Below, piece after piece: positions 17,762 to 27,380 of a stretch of 64,000 nucleotides of DNA. The notes under the pieces are model-generated. The model was not told the origin of the DNA. It saw nothing but the letters and a program-made list of their open reading frames with translations, and ran no database searches. The stretch comes from Pseudomonadota bacterium (lineage in GTDB: Bacteria; Pseudomonadota; Gammaproteobacteria; Ga0077536), in the NCBI GenBank assembly GCA_016719885.1, contig JADJYF010000014.1:138111-202110 (forward strand), written 5' to 3'. Both the position numbers and the translations under genes were made by a program. Positions within the stretch are counted from its first letter, which is position 1. The number at the start of each line of letters is the position of its first letter.

Positions 17762-18416
17762 TCGCGCGCGGCATTTGAGCAAGGAAGTCATTGGTCCCGA
17801 GGGTGCGCTACGCATACTGGATGATATCAATTTTAGCCTTGGCGCTCGCGAAACGGTCGCCATCACCGGTGTGTCGGGATCGGGCAAGTCGACCCTGCTC
17901 GGCCTGCTGGCCGGGCTGGACAGTCCGAGCGAGGGCGACGTCGAGATCCTCGGCCACTCGCTGGCCGGCCTGGATGAAGATCAACGCGCCGAGTTGCGTC
18001 GCGATCACATTGGCTTCGTGTTCCAGGCCTTTCACCTGGTCGGCAGTTTTTCCGCGCTGGAAAACGTCATGTTGCCGCTGGAACTGAAGGGCGAATCCGA
18101 CGCGCGGGAGCGCGCGCAAGCGATGCTGGCGAGAGTCGGTCTCGGCGATCGCCTCGCGCATTTTCCGCGTCAGTTGTCCGGCGGTGAACAGCAGCGCGTG
18201 GCCCTGGCGCGCGCCTTCTGCACGGCGCCCGCGATCCTGTTCGCCGACGAACCGACCGGCAACCTGGATGCCAGCAATGCCGCCGCCGTGACCGAACTGC
18301 TGTTCGGTCTGAATGCCGAGAGCGGTACCACGCTGGTCATCGTCACCCACGATCCGGCACTGGCGGCCAGCTGCGATCGCCGCCTGGCGCTGGCGGGCGG
18401 GCGGCTGCTTGACTGA
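17712..18416 (+). CDS. ybbA: ABC transporter ATP-binding protein YbbA
   Basis: This 234-residue ATPase is of the LolD/MacB-type class. Walker A is ITGVSGSGKSTLLG, the signature is FPRQLSGGEQQRVALARAF, Walker B is AILFADEPTGNLDASN and the H-loop is VIVTHD. It pairs with the large YbbP permease encoded next, whose start overlaps its end. The exported substrate of YbbAP is unknown; a role in releasing lipophilic compounds or products handled by neighbouring TesA has been suggested from linkage. The ATG at 17712 overlaps the divergent tesA; a shorter start is possible because residues 1-20 are not conserved. Confidence 0.92.
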   Translation: MTNAKHSSADHAQGHVIRARHLSKEVIGPEGALRILDDINFSLGARETVAITGVSGSGKSTLLGLLAGLDSPSEGDVEILGHSLAGLDEDQRAELRRDHIGFVFQAFHLVGSFSALENVMLPLELKGESDARERAQAMLARVGLGDRLAHFPRQLSGGEQQRVALARAFCTAPAILFADEPTGNLDASNAAAVTELLFGLNAESGTTLVIVTHDPALAASCDRRLALAGGRLLD

Positions 18417-20913
18417 GCCGCGAGCGACGGCGCTGCCCTTGTGGCGGCTGGCATGGCGCCTGTTGTGCCGCGACCTGGCCAGTGGTCGGCTGACCGTCAT
18501 GCTGGCGGCGACGGTCATCGCGGTGGCGAGCACGGTGGCCGTGAGCCTCTTGGTGACGCGCGTCGATCGCGCGCTGGTGGCCGAATCGAGCGCCTTGCTG
18601 GCCGGCGATCTCGCGGTACTCGGCAGTGCGCCACCGCCCCATGGCTACGTGAACGATGCCACGGCGCTCGGCCTGCGGCATGCGCGCGTGGCCAACCTGC
18701 GCAGCGTAGTCGGCAAGGGTGAACAGCTGCAGCTGGTGCAACTGAAGGCCGTCGACGACGCGTATCCCTTGCGCGGACAGTTGCTGGTCGCCGAGCGCGT
18801 CGACGCGCCGGCCCAGGCGATCAGCCACGGTCCGCCGCGTGGTGAAGTGTGGGCCGAAGCCAAGCTCGCCGGCCTCCTGCAACTCGCCCCCGGTGACACG
18901 CTCACGATAGGCAGCGCCCGGCTGCGCCTGTCGCGCATCCTGGTGCTGGAACCGGATCGCGGCAGCGACCTGTTCTCGATCGCGCCGCGAGTGCTCATGC
19001 ACTACGCGGATCTCGCCGCCACCGGCCTGGTCGTGCCCGGCAGCCGCGTCACCTACACCACCTTGCTGGCCGGCAGCGCCGCGACCATCGCCCGCTATCG
19101 CGAAGCGTTGGAACTACGCCGCGGCGACAGCGTGCAGGATCCGCGCAGTGCGCGCCCCGAGATGCGCGCGGCGCTCAGCCAGGCCGAGCGCTTCCTGAGT
19201 CTCGCCGCGTTTGCCGGCGTGATGCTGGCCGCCATCGGTATCGCGTTGGCCGCGACCGGCTACGCCGAGATGCACGAAGGCACGGTCGCAATCTTGAAGA
19301 CCCTCGGTCTGACACGCCGCGCGGTGGTCATGCTGTTGTGTTGTGAAACGCTGTACCTGGCATTGGCGGCCACCGTGCTCGGCGACGGCACGGCACTCTT
19401 GCTGGAACGCGTACTGGTGCAGCGCCTGGTGCCGATGGCCGAATTCGCGGGCGGCGCGCCGGCGCCGCTGGCCCTGCTGCACGGCGCATGGGTGGCAATG
19501 GTGGCCCTGTGTGGCTTTGCCATTCCGGCGCTCGCACGTCTCGGTCGCCTGCCGGTGACCGCCATCCTGTCACGCGATCGGACCGGTCTGCCCGATGCCC
19601 GTCCATGGCGCTTGCTCGGCATGGTGCTGGCCTTCATCGCGATCGCGCCCTGGCACAGCGGCAATCCGCGCCTGGTGGCGATGGCCCTCGGCGGCATGCT
19701 GGTGTCGGCGCTGCTACTGGCGGCCACCGCCTGGGGGCTGGTGCGCTTGTTGGGCAGATTGCGCAACCAGACGCGCATGAGCTGGCGCTTCGGTCTTGCG
19801 AGCGTGGCGCGGCGCGCGCGCCTGTCGGTGCTGCAGACCACTGCCATCGGACTCGGCCTGGCGGTGATCCTGTTGCTCGGCCTCGTGCGCAATGACCTGT
19901 TCCGCCAATGGAGCGCGCATCTGCCGCCCGACGCACCCAACCAGTTCCTGATCAACATCCAGAGCGATGAAGTCGCGGCGCTGCGCGATTTCCTGCGCGC
20001 CCACGCCAAGCTGACGGCGGATTTCTATCCCATGGTGCGCGGGCGACTGACGGCCATCAACGGTGCGGTGGTGGTGCCGGACAACTACAGCGACCAGCGC
20101 GCGCGACGCCTCGCCGATCGCGAATTCAACCTGTCCACGGCACTCGAAATGAAAAGCGACAACCGCATCGTCGCGGGGCGCTGGTGGACACCCCAGGCCC
20201 GCGCCGAACTGTCGGTCGAACAGGGCATCGCCGAGACCCTGGGCCTCGTCCTCGGCGATGAGCTCACGTTCCTCATCGCCGATCGCGAAGTGCATGGCCG
20301 CATCACCAGTCTGCGCAAGGTCGACTGGGAGAACTTCCAGGTCAATTTCTTCGTCGTCACCACGCCCGAGTTGCTGGCCTCCGCGCCGGCCACCTACATC
20401 ACGAGTTTTCGTCTGGAGGGCGCCGAGCCGGGCCTCATGGCCGAGATGGTCGAGCGCTTTCCGAGCGTGACCGTCATCGACATCGACGCCTTGATGCGCC
20501 AGGTGCGCCAGGTGATGGATCGCGTGGCGCAGGCCCTGACCTGGGTGTTCCTGTGCGCGCTGGCGGCGGGCGGCCTGGTGCTGGCGGCGGCCGTGCAGGC
20601 CAGCCAGAAGGAACGCCTGAAGGACACCGTCCTGCTGCGCACCCTGGGCGCGTCGCGGCGCTTCGTGCGCAGCGCGGTGCTGTGCGAATTCGTGGTCATC
20701 GGCGTGGTGGCCGGCACGCTCGCCAGCGGCGGTGCGCTGTTGACCGCGGGCCTGCTGGCGACACGCGTCCTCGACATTCCCTACCAGCCGGACTGGCGCA
20801 TTCCCGTGCATGGCATCGTGGCGGCGGTACTGGCGCTGGCGCTCATCGGTTGGCGGGTCGCGGCACGCATCCTCGGCGCGCCGGTCGCCGACGGTCTGCG
20901 CGAGGCGCAATGA
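18409..20913 (+). CDS. ybbP: ABC transporter permease YbbP
   Basis: This large permease of about 834 residues belongs to the FtsX/MacB superfamily. One N-terminal membrane segment (VMLAATVIAVASTVAVSLLV) precedes a periplasmic MacB-like domain. Two FtsX-type membrane blocks are visible (LSLAAFAGVMLAAIGIALAA ... and WVFLCALAAGGLVLAAAVQA ... followed by KDTVLLRTLGASRRFV). No ATG precedes the first membrane helix in the right place. The TTG at 18409, overlapping the ybbA stop, gives a sensible N-terminus, but the start is uncertain. The gene follows ybbA directly and forms its membrane partner. Confidence 0.88.
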   Translation: MTEPRATALPLWRLAWRLLCRDLASGRLTVMLAATVIAVASTVAVSLLVTRVDRALVAESSALLAGDLAVLGSAPPPHGYVNDATALGLRHARVANLRSVVGKGEQLQLVQLKAVDDAYPLRGQLLVAERVDAPAQAISHGPPRGEVWAEAKLAGLLQLAPGDTLTIGSARLRLSRILVLEPDRGSDLFSIAPRVLMHYADLAATGLVVPGSRVTYTTLLAGSAATIARYREALELRRGDSVQDPRSARPEMRAALSQAERFLSLAAFAGVMLAAIGIALAATGYAEMHEGTVAILKTLGLTRRAVVMLLCCETLYLALAATVLGDGTALLLERVLVQRLVPMAEFAGGAPAPLALLHGAWVAMVALCGFAIPALARLGRLPVTAILSRDRTGLPDARPWRLLGMVLAFIAIAPWHSGNPRLVAMALGGMLVSALLLAATAWGLVRLLGRLRNQTRMSWRFGLASVARRARLSVLQTTAIGLGLAVILLLGLVRNDLFRQWSAHLPPDAPNQFLINIQSDEVAALRDFLRAHAKLTADFYPMVRGRLTAINGAVVVPDNYSDQRARRLADREFNLSTALEMKSDNRIVAGRWWTPQARAELSVEQGIAETLGLVLGDELTFLIADREVHGRITSLRKVDWENFQVNFFVVTTPELLASAPATYITSFRLEGAEPGLMAEMVERFPSVTVIDIDALMRQVRQVMDRVAQALTWVFLCALAAGGLVLAAAVQASQKERLKDTVLLRTLGASRRFVRSAVLCEFVVIGVVAGTLASGGALLTAGLLATRVLDIPYQPDWRIPVHGIVAAVLALALIGWRVAARILGAPVADGLREAQ

Positions 20914-20987
20914 AGACCACGCGCGCTCTTTCAGCACACGACGCCATGGTGTAGCGTCGCGTCCTTTCCTCGCGAGAACAACCATCG

Positions 20988-22082
20988 ATGGCCAATTACG
21001 CCGGCACGCCGGATTACGCGCACGGTCAACGCCAGCGACTCGGCGTCCTGGTGTGCAATCTCGGCACGCCGGACGCGCCCACGCCGCGCGCGGTGCGGCG
21101 CTACCTGGCGGAATTCCTGAGCGATCCGCGCGTCATCGAAACGCCGCGCTGGCTATGGTGGCCGATATTGCACGGCGTGATCCTCAATATCCGGCCACGG
21201 CGTTCAGCCCATGCCTACGCCAAGATCTGGCAGGCCGAGGGTTCGCCGCTGCTGAGCCTGTCGCAAAGCCTCGCCGACAAACTCGGCGGCGCGCTGGCGG
21301 GCGATGGCGACGCCATCATCACCGCGCTTGGCATGCGTTACGGTTCGCCGTCGATCGCGAGCGCCATCGATGCGCTCACCGCGCACGGCGCGCGACGCAT
21401 CGTGGTGCTGCCGCTCTATCCGCAATACGCGGCGCCGACCACCGCCTCGGTGATGGACGCGGTGTTCGCCCATTGCGCGCGCCTGCGTTGGGTGCCGGAG
21501 CTGCGCTTCATCAATGATTACCACGCCAACCCGCGCTACATCGCCGCGCTTGCCGATTCGGTGCGCGAATACTGGGCCGCGCACGGTCGCCCCGAGCGCC
21601 TGCTGCTGTCTTTCCACGGCCTGCCACAAAAATACTTCCTGGCGGGCGATCCGTATTTCTGCCAGTGCCAGGCGACCGCGCGCCTCCTGCGCGAAGCCCT
21701 GGCGCTCGATGCCGAGAATTGCATGGTGAGTTTTCAATCGCGGGTCGGACCGACGCGCTGGCTGGAACCCTATACCGATCTCACGCTCGACTCGCTCGGC
21801 AAGGCCGGCACCCGGCGTGTCGACGTGCTATGTCCCGGATTCGCCGTCGACTGCCTGGAAACCTTGGAAGAAATCGCTCTGCAGAACGCCGACAGGTTCC
21901 GCGCGGCCGGCGGCGGTGAGCTGCGTTACATCCCGGCCTTGAACGACAGCCCGCGCCACGTCGAGCTGCTGGCCAGCCTGGTCGGTGATCATCTCGGCGG
22001 CTGGCGCGAAGCGGTGGCGGACGAGCCCGCCGCACGCGCGGCGGCCGCGGCCCGCGCCCGCGCCGCCGGCGCCAGGCACTGA
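20988..22082 (+). CDS. hemH: Ferrochelatase
   Basis: This 364-residue enzyme inserts ferrous iron into protoporphyrin IX. Visible blocks: GVLVCNLGTPDAPTPRAVRR near the start, YAKIWQAEGSPLL, the segment VLPLYPQYAAPTTASVMDAV, the catalytic His in LLLSFHGLPQKYF, and FQSRVGPTRWLEPYTD. The C-terminal core has VLCPGFAVDCLETLEEIALQ with the catalytic Glu. The length is usual for proteobacterial enzymes. No C-terminal Cys cluster for an iron-sulfur centre is seen. The tail is an Ala/Arg-rich low-complexity extension. It is convergent with yjbQ, with stops four bases apart. Confidence 0.96.
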   Translation: MANYAGTPDYAHGQRQRLGVLVCNLGTPDAPTPRAVRRYLAEFLSDPRVIETPRWLWWPILHGVILNIRPRRSAHAYAKIWQAEGSPLLSLSQSLADKLGGALAGDGDAIITALGMRYGSPSIASAIDALTAHGARRIVVLPLYPQYAAPTTASVMDAVFAHCARLRWVPELRFINDYHANPRYIAALADSVREYWAAHGRPERLLLSFHGLPQKYFLAGDPYFCQCQATARLLREALALDAENCMVSFQSRVGPTRWLEPYTDLTLDSLGKAGTRRVDVLCPGFAVDCLETLEEIALQNADRFRAAGGGELRYIPALNDSPRHVELLASLVGDHLGGWREAVADEPAARAAAAARARAAGARH

Positions 22083-22085
22083 GCC

Positions 22086-22511
22086 TCACTCACCGAGCAG
22101 CGTCACCTCGACGCGCCGCTGATGGCCGTGGCGGCGGTGTTCCCACAGGAACACGCCCTGCCAGGTGCCGAGCGCCAGGCGCCCGTCCCGCAACGGTATG
22201 TTCAGATCCGTATGGGTCAACACCGCGCGCACATGGGCTGGCATGTCGTCGTCGCCCTCGTCGACATGCCGGAACAGCGCGTCGCCGTCCGGCACCAGGC
22301 GCGCCATGAAGCGCTCCAGGTCGCGCAACACTTCCGAGTCGGCGTTCTCGCACACCAGCAGTGAAGCGCTGGTGTGACGAATCCACAGGCAACACAGGCC
22401 GACGCGCATGTCGCTGTCCAGCACCAGCGCGTTCAGCGCGTCGCTGATTTCGACATAGCCACGACCGTGCGTCGTCACCGACAGTTCGCGCGTCACCACC
22501 CGCATCGCCAC
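22086..22511 (-). CDS. yjbQ: YjbQ family protein (UPF0047)
   Basis: This 141-residue protein has the UPF0047 signatures CLWIRHTSASLLVCENAD and the C-terminal TWQGVFLWEHRRHGHQRRV. Members are small, compact trimers; E. coli YjbQ shows weak thiamine-phosphate synthase activity, but its physiological role is unclear. The start may be either the first Met (22511) or the third residue. It lies downstream of the nitroreductase gene on the same strand with a four-base gap, so co-transcription is likely. Confidence 0.9.
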   Translation of the reverse strand: MAMRVVTRELSVTTHGRGYVEISDALNALVLDSDMRVGLCCLWIRHTSASLLVCENADSEVLRDLERFMARLVPDGDALFRHVDEGDDDMPAHVRAVLTHTDLNIPLRDGRLALGTWQGVFLWEHRRHGHQRRVEVTLLGE

Positions 22512-22515
22512 GCCC

Positions 22516-23100
22516 TTACTCGATACGCGCCAAGACCTGCGCCAGCGGTCGACGTTGCTGTTCGACGACGCTCGCCGGACGGCCGTACCAGAACAGGCCG
22601 ACCACGAACTCCCGCGCGGAATGCAGACCCAGCATGTGGAACAGCTCGGGGTCGCGCGTAATCGCGCCGGTCGTCCACTTGCAGCCCACGCCGTCGGCCC
22701 ACAGCGTCAGCATCATGTTCTGCGCGGCGCAGGCGCAGGCCGCGTAGTCCTCGCGTTCGCGTTGCGCGTCATCGCTGCGCAGGCAGGTCATCAGCAGCCA
22801 GCCCGGCACTTCCAGCCAGCGTTGCCGTTTGATCTCGGCGGCGCGATCACCTTTCTCGGCGCGCACCAGTTCGGTGTTGCGTGCGATGATCTGCGTGCGC
22901 GCCATGGCGCCGAGCACGTAGAAGCGCCAGGGCTCGGTGCGATGATGGTTGGGCGCCCAGCGCGCCACCTCGATGGCGCGCTCGACGATGTCGTCGGCAA
23001 TGCGCTCGGGCAGAAAATCGTGCACGGTGCGGCGCGTGCGCAGCACGTTCGCGACGGCGTCGCCATCGAGAGGCGTAGGCATGGGCGTCCTGTCGTTCAT
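22516..23100 (-). CDS. Nitroreductase family protein
   Basis: This 194-residue flavoprotein is of the NfsB/FRase fold. The N-terminal VLRTRRTVHDFLPERI supplies the FMN-binding Arg pair. The segment EVARWAPNHHRTEPWRFYVL is the typical substrate/FMN site. A GVGCKWTTGAI segment resembles the Gly-rich FMN-binding turn, and GLFWYGRPASVVEQQRRPL is a conserved C-terminus. The substrate cannot be predicted; such enzymes reduce nitroaromatics or quinones using NAD(P)H. It is divergent from slt with an 85-base gap that should contain both promoters. Confidence 0.88.
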   Translation of the reverse strand: MNDRTPMPTPLDGDAVANVLRTRRTVHDFLPERIADDIVERAIEVARWAPNHHRTEPWRFYVLGAMARTQIIARNTELVRAEKGDRAAEIKRQRWLEVPGWLLMTCLRSDDAQREREDYAACACAAQNMMLTLWADGVGCKWTTGAITRDPELFHMLGLHSAREFVVGLFWYGRPASVVEQQRRPLAQVLARIE

Positions 23101-23185
23101 CAGTGATTGGTCCTTCGGTTAGAATCGAAGCCACGCGCATTCGCGCTGCAATTCGAATGAATATGTTAACGCCTTCGCGCCGTCG

Positions 23186-25165
23186 ATGAAGTCACACTGC
23201 GGATTGAACCGCGCGCCGCGCCGAGCGCGCCGCTGCTGGCCGGCGCTCATGCTCCTGCTGTGCATGATGAGTCACGGCGCGTGGGCCGACATTGCCGCCC
23301 AGCGCGAGGTGTTCAAGCGCGCGCGACAGGCGCAGACCCATGGCGACCTGGTGCAGGCTCGTCGCCTCGGCGCCACGCTCGGCGACTACCCGCTGCGCGC
23401 CTACCTCGAATACGAAGACCTGCGTCAGCGTCTCGCCGGCGCCGCCGACGAACAGCTGCTGGACTTCATTGCGCGCCATGACGGCGACTATCTCGGTGAG
23501 CATCTGCGCAGCGCGTGGCTGCGCGAACTGGCGCGCAAGGCGCGCTGGTCGGTGTTCCTGGCCGCCTACCGCCCGCAGGACGATATCGCCTTGCAATGCC
23601 AGGCGCTCACCGCGCGCCTGCAAAGCGAATCCGCCGCCAGCGTGCTGCCCGATATCGTCACGCGCTGGCGGGCGGGCGGCGGTCGCGGCACAGCCTGCGT
23701 GCAACCCTTCGCGCGACTCTACGCAAGCGGCACGCTCAGCGACGCGCAGCTGTGGGAGCGGGTCTCCAATGCCTTCGAAAACGGCGAGGTCACCACGGCC
23801 AAGGAGGTGGCCGGCCACTTCAGCGGCGCGCGCCATCGCCAGCTGTTCGGCCTGTGGCAGCGCGCGTTGGCTTCGCCCGCGACGCTGTTGCGCGCGGCGG
23901 ACCTCGAAGACAGCAGCGAAGCCCGGCGCGTGGCGCTGCACGCCCTCACGCGCCTGGCGCGCGCCGACGTCGATGGCGCACGTGGCGCCTGGCAGGAGGT
24001 GAGCGCGCGTCTGGCCTTCAGCGAAGCGGAGCGCGGCGAGGCCGCGCGCGCCATCGCGCTCGCCGCGGCCGGTAGCAACCACGCCGCGCGCATCGCCTTG
24101 CTCGACGCCGTGCCGCCGGCGGCGGTCGATGTCGACGTGCAACGCTACCAGTTGCGCGAAGGCATCGCGCGCATGGCATGGCCGGAACTCGCGCGCTGGA
24201 CCGAAAGACCGCCACAGATCCCCGATGAATCCCTGCGCTGGCGTTACTGGCACGCGCGCGCCCTCGGCGAACTCGGTCATCACGACGAGTCGCAGCAGGC
24301 GTTGCGTGAACTCGCCAGCGAACGCGACTACTACGGATTCCTGGCCGCCGATCGCGTCGGCCTGGACTACCAGTTCCGCGAAGTACCGATAGCCGCGACG
24401 CAAGCCGAGCTCGCCGCGCTCGGCGCGCGCGGCGGCCTCGTACGCAGTCGCGAATTCGAGCGCGTCGCCCTGCCGCAGCATGCGGCGCGCGAATGGCACC
24501 ATGAAATGAAGCGCCTGACCTCGCGCGAGCTGCAGGTCGCGGCGGTACTGGCCACGCAGTGGGGCCGTCCGGAGCGCGCCATTTTCGCGCTGGGCATGGC
24601 CAACGCCTATGACGACCTCGGCGTGCGCTTTCCGCTGCTGTATACCGAGCTCGCGCGCAAACACGCGGCGCGCCGCAATCTGGACCCGGCGCGCGTGATG
24701 GCCATCATCCGTTCGGAGAGCGCCTTCAATGCCAGTGCGCGTTCGCCGGTGGGCGCACTCGGCCTCATGCAACTCATGCCGCAAACCGGACGGGAAACGG
24801 CGCGCAGCATCGGCCTGCGCCTCGACAATCCCGCCGCCCTGCTCGAAACCGGCACCAATATCGCGCTCGGCACCGCCTATCTCGCGCAGATGCTGGCACG
24901 CTACGACGGCAACTTTGCAATGGCGGCGGCGGCCTATAATGCCGGACCGGGCCGGGTCCGCCAGTGGCAGGGCGCGCAATGCGTTCCCAGCGAACGCTGG
25001 GTGGAGTCCATTCCTTTCACCGAGACCCGCGGTTATGTACGACGCGCCTTGTTCTACACCGCCATCTACCAACGACGACTCAAGCTGCCAGTCATGAAAT
25101 TCAACGCCGTGATGCCTCCGATACCCGCCCGCGACGGCCGCGTGACGCAGGACTGCGCGTCGTGA
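23186..25165 (+). CDS. slt: Soluble lytic murein transglycosylase
   Basis: This 659-residue periplasmic family-1A lytic transglycosylase cleaves peptidoglycan to 1,6-anhydro-muropeptides. A signal peptide (RRCWPALMLLLCMMSHGAWA) is followed by a superhelical alpha-domain of about 400 residues. The C-terminal catalytic SLT domain has the Glu in AIIRSESAFNASARSPVGAL, LMQLMPQTG, the NIALGTAYLAQML helix and AAAYNAGPGRVRQW. The size fits Slt70. The stop overlaps the GTG of the next gene (GTGA), so the slt, NDUFA9-like and cca genes probably form one transcript. Confidence 0.95.
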   Translation: MKSHCGLNRAPRRARRCWPALMLLLCMMSHGAWADIAAQREVFKRARQAQTHGDLVQARRLGATLGDYPLRAYLEYEDLRQRLAGAADEQLLDFIARHDGDYLGEHLRSAWLRELARKARWSVFLAAYRPQDDIALQCQALTARLQSESAASVLPDIVTRWRAGGGRGTACVQPFARLYASGTLSDAQLWERVSNAFENGEVTTAKEVAGHFSGARHRQLFGLWQRALASPATLLRAADLEDSSEARRVALHALTRLARADVDGARGAWQEVSARLAFSEAERGEAARAIALAAAGSNHAARIALLDAVPPAAVDVDVQRYQLREGIARMAWPELARWTERPPQIPDESLRWRYWHARALGELGHHDESQQALRELASERDYYGFLAADRVGLDYQFREVPIAATQAELAALGARGGLVRSREFERVALPQHAAREWHHEMKRLTSRELQVAAVLATQWGRPERAIFALGMANAYDDLGVRFPLLYTELARKHAARRNLDPARVMAIIRSESAFNASARSPVGALGLMQLMPQTGRETARSIGLRLDNPAALLETGTNIALGTAYLAQMLARYDGNFAMAAAAYNAGPGRVRQWQGAQCVPSERWVESIPFTETRGYVRRALFYTAIYQRRLKLPVMKFNAVMPPIPARDGRVTQDCAS

Positions 25166-26160
25166 GCAAACCGCTGGTCGCGCTGTTCGGCGGCAGCGGC
25201 TTTGTCGGCACCGTGCTGGCCAACCAGTTGCTGCGCGCCGGCTACCGCCTGCGCATTTTCACTCGCGACCGCCAGCATGCACGGGCGCAGTGGCTGCTGC
25301 CGGATACCGAATTGGTGGTGGCGCATGTCGACGAGGAAGAGCGCATTGCCCAGGCGCTCAAGGGCAGCGTCGCCGCCATCAACCTGGTAGGCATACTCAA
25401 CGAGCGACGTGACGACGGCGCCGATTTCAAGCGCGCCCATGTCGATACCGTGCAGCACCTCGTCAAGGCCGCCAAGCAGGCGCGTGTGCCGCACTTCGTT
25501 CACTTGAGCGCCCTCGCGGCCGACGTCGCCGCACCGAGCTACTACTTGCGCAGCAAGGGCCAGGCCGAGCAACTGCTGCTCGGCGCGGGCACTCGACACT
25601 TCCGTACCACCATCCTGCGGCCATCGGTGATATTCGGGCGCGGCGACGACTTCCTCAATCGCTTTGCGTCGTTGCTGCGCTTCGCGCCGCTGCTGCCGCT
25701 GACCGGCGCGCAGGCCGAGCTGCAGCCGGTCTACGTGGGCGACGTGGCGGCGGCGGTGTTGCGTTTGCTGGAGACCCCGGGCGCCGCGCCGCAGGGTGTG
25801 TACGAAATCGGCGGCCCTGACGTGATGACGCTGCGCGCGATCGTCGAATATGTCGGCGCGCTCGGCGGCCGCCGCCCGCTGATCGTGCCGATCGGCGGCC
25901 CGCTGGCAACGCTGATGGCGTGGTGCATGGAATGGGTGCCCGGCAAACCGCTGACCCGCGACAACCTGCGTTCACTGTCGGTGCCGTCGGTATGCCGGTC
26001 GGGCAACTCGCTGCTGGAACTCGGCATTCGCCCGACGCCGTTGGACGAAATCGCGCCCGCCTATCTCGCCGCCCGCCATCAGCGCGGCCGCTACGATCAT
26101 TTTCGCGAGCAGGCGCGTCGCGCCCGTCAGGGCCCTGCCGCCGCGCGGCGGCGCGATTGA
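25162..26160 (+). CDS. NDUFA9-like NAD(P)-dependent epimerase/dehydratase family protein
   Basis: This 332-residue extended-SDR protein has the N-terminal Rossmann motif LVALFGGSGFVGTVLANQLL, followed by VAAINLVGILNER and a YYLRSKGQAEQLLL segment that replaces the usual active-site YxxxK. The block TTILRPSVIFGRGDDFLNRF is characteristic of the complex I subunit NDUFA9 family. Bacterial members are often quinone- or NADPH-binding proteins of unknown role. The GTG start at 25162 overlaps the slt stop. The Tyr/Lys pair is partly kept, so catalysis is uncertain. Confidence 0.87.
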   Translation: MSKPLVALFGGSGFVGTVLANQLLRAGYRLRIFTRDRQHARAQWLLPDTELVVAHVDEEERIAQALKGSVAAINLVGILNERRDDGADFKRAHVDTVQHLVKAAKQARVPHFVHLSALAADVAAPSYYLRSKGQAEQLLLGAGTRHFRTTILRPSVIFGRGDDFLNRFASLLRFAPLLPLTGAQAELQPVYVGDVAAAVLRLLETPGAAPQGVYEIGGPDVMTLRAIVEYVGALGGRRPLIVPIGGPLATLMAWCMEWVPGKPLTRDNLRSLSVPSVCRSGNSLLELGIRPTPLDEIAPAYLAARHQRGRYDHFREQARRARQGPAAARRRD

Positions 26161-26171
26161 GATATCCCGCG

Positions 26172-27380
26172 ATGCGCATCTACCAAGTCGGCGGCGCGGT
26201 GCGCGATCGTCTGCTGGGACGCGAAGTCAGCGATCGCGATTGGGTGGTGGTGGGCGCCAGCGCCGAGCAATTGCTGGCGCTCGGATATCGCCAGGTCGGC
26301 GCCGACTTCCCGGTGTTCCTCCATCCCGGCACCCACGAGGAATACGCCCTCGCGCGCACCGAGCGCAAGAGTGGCCACGGCTACAAGGGCTTCATCACCG
26401 ACGCCACGCCGACTGTCACGCTGGAGGACGATCTCGCGCGGCGCGATTTCACCATCAACGCCATGGCGATGGGCGAGGACGGCGTGCTCGTCGACCCCTA
26501 CGGCGGGCAGCGCGACCTGGCGGCCGGCGTGCTGCGCCATGTGACCGCCGCGTTCGTCGAAGACCCTTTGCGCGTGCTGCGCGCGGCACGTTTCGCGGCA
26601 CGCTTCGGCTTCACGATCGCCGACGACACGCAAGCCTTGATGCAGGAACTCAGCGCCGCCGGCGAACTCGCCACGCTCGCGCCGGAAAGGGTGTGGCAGG
26701 AACTGCGCAGGGCGCTGGGCGAGCCCCATCCCGAGCGCTTCATCGAGGTGCTGCGCGCGTGCGGGGCGCTGCGCGAATTGTTGCCGGAAGTCGACGCCCT
26801 GTTCGGCGTGCCGCAGCCGGAGCGCTATCACCCGGAAATTGATACCGGCGTGCACCTGCTCATGACCCTGCAGCAGGCGGTGCGGCGCGAGGCCGACGAA
26901 GTGGTGCGCTTCGCGGTGCTGACGCACGATCTCGGCAAGGGCACCACGCCCGCCGAGATCCTGCCTTCCCATCACGGTCACGAGGAGCGCAGCGCCGAAT
27001 TGACCGAAGCGCTGTGCACGCGGCTGCGCGTGCCGCGCGAACATCGCGAGCTCGCGGTGCTGGTGGCGCGCCTGCATACCCGCGTGCATCGCGCGCAGGA
27101 GCTGCGAGCATCGACCACCGTGCGCCTGCTGGCGGAAGCCGATGCCCTGCGGCGGCCGGCGCGCTTTGAACAGTTGCTGGAAGCATGCCTCATCGACGCG
27201 ACGGGACGGCTGGGGCTCGAGCAGCAGCCCTATCCGCAAGCCGCCAGGCTGCGCGCGGCGCTCGAAGTGGTGATGACGGTGTCACCGCAGCCCTTGTTGG
27301 CGAAAGGGCTCAAGGGTCCGGCGCTGGCAGCGGCGCTCGAGCAGGCGCGTATCGAAGCGCTCACAGACAGCGGTATTTGA
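26172..27380 (+). CDS. cca: CCA-adding tRNA nucleotidyltransferase (multifunctional, HD domain)
   Basis: This 402-residue class II enzyme adds or repairs the 3' CCA of tRNAs. Visible motifs: YQVGGAVRDRLLGREVSDRD with the GGxVRD loop, the catalytic Asp pair in DRDWVVVG, RRDFTINAMAMGEDG and EDPLRVLRAARFAARFGF. The C-terminal HD phosphohydrolase domain reads RFAVLTHDLGKGTTPAEILP followed by HHGHEER, so the protein is the bifunctional gammaproteobacterial type. The ATG at 26172 is 11 bases after the upstream gene. Its last 20 bases overlap, tail to tail, with the cyclase-FHA gene. Confidence 0.95.
   Translation: MRIYQVGGAVRDRLLGREVSDRDWVVVGASAEQLLALGYRQVGADFPVFLHPGTHEEYALARTERKSGHGYKGFITDATPTVTLEDDLARRDFTINAMAMGEDGVLVDPYGGQRDLAAGVLRHVTAAFVEDPLRVLRAARFAARFGFTIADDTQALMQELSAAGELATLAPERVWQELRRALGEPHPERFIEVLRACGALRELLPEVDALFGVPQPERYHPEIDTGVHLLMTLQQAVRREADEVVRFAVLTHDLGKGTTPAEILPSHHGHEERSAELTEALCTRLRVPREHRELAVLVARLHTRVHRAQELRASTTVRLLAEADALRRPARFEQLLEACLIDATGRLGLEQQPYPQAARLRAALEVVMTVSPQPLLAKGLKGPALAAALEQARIEALTDSGI

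Noticed and set aside
23192..25072. 626-codon open frame antisense to slt
   Set aside because: The slt frame carries signal peptide, SLT motif and correct length; the antisense has no domain.
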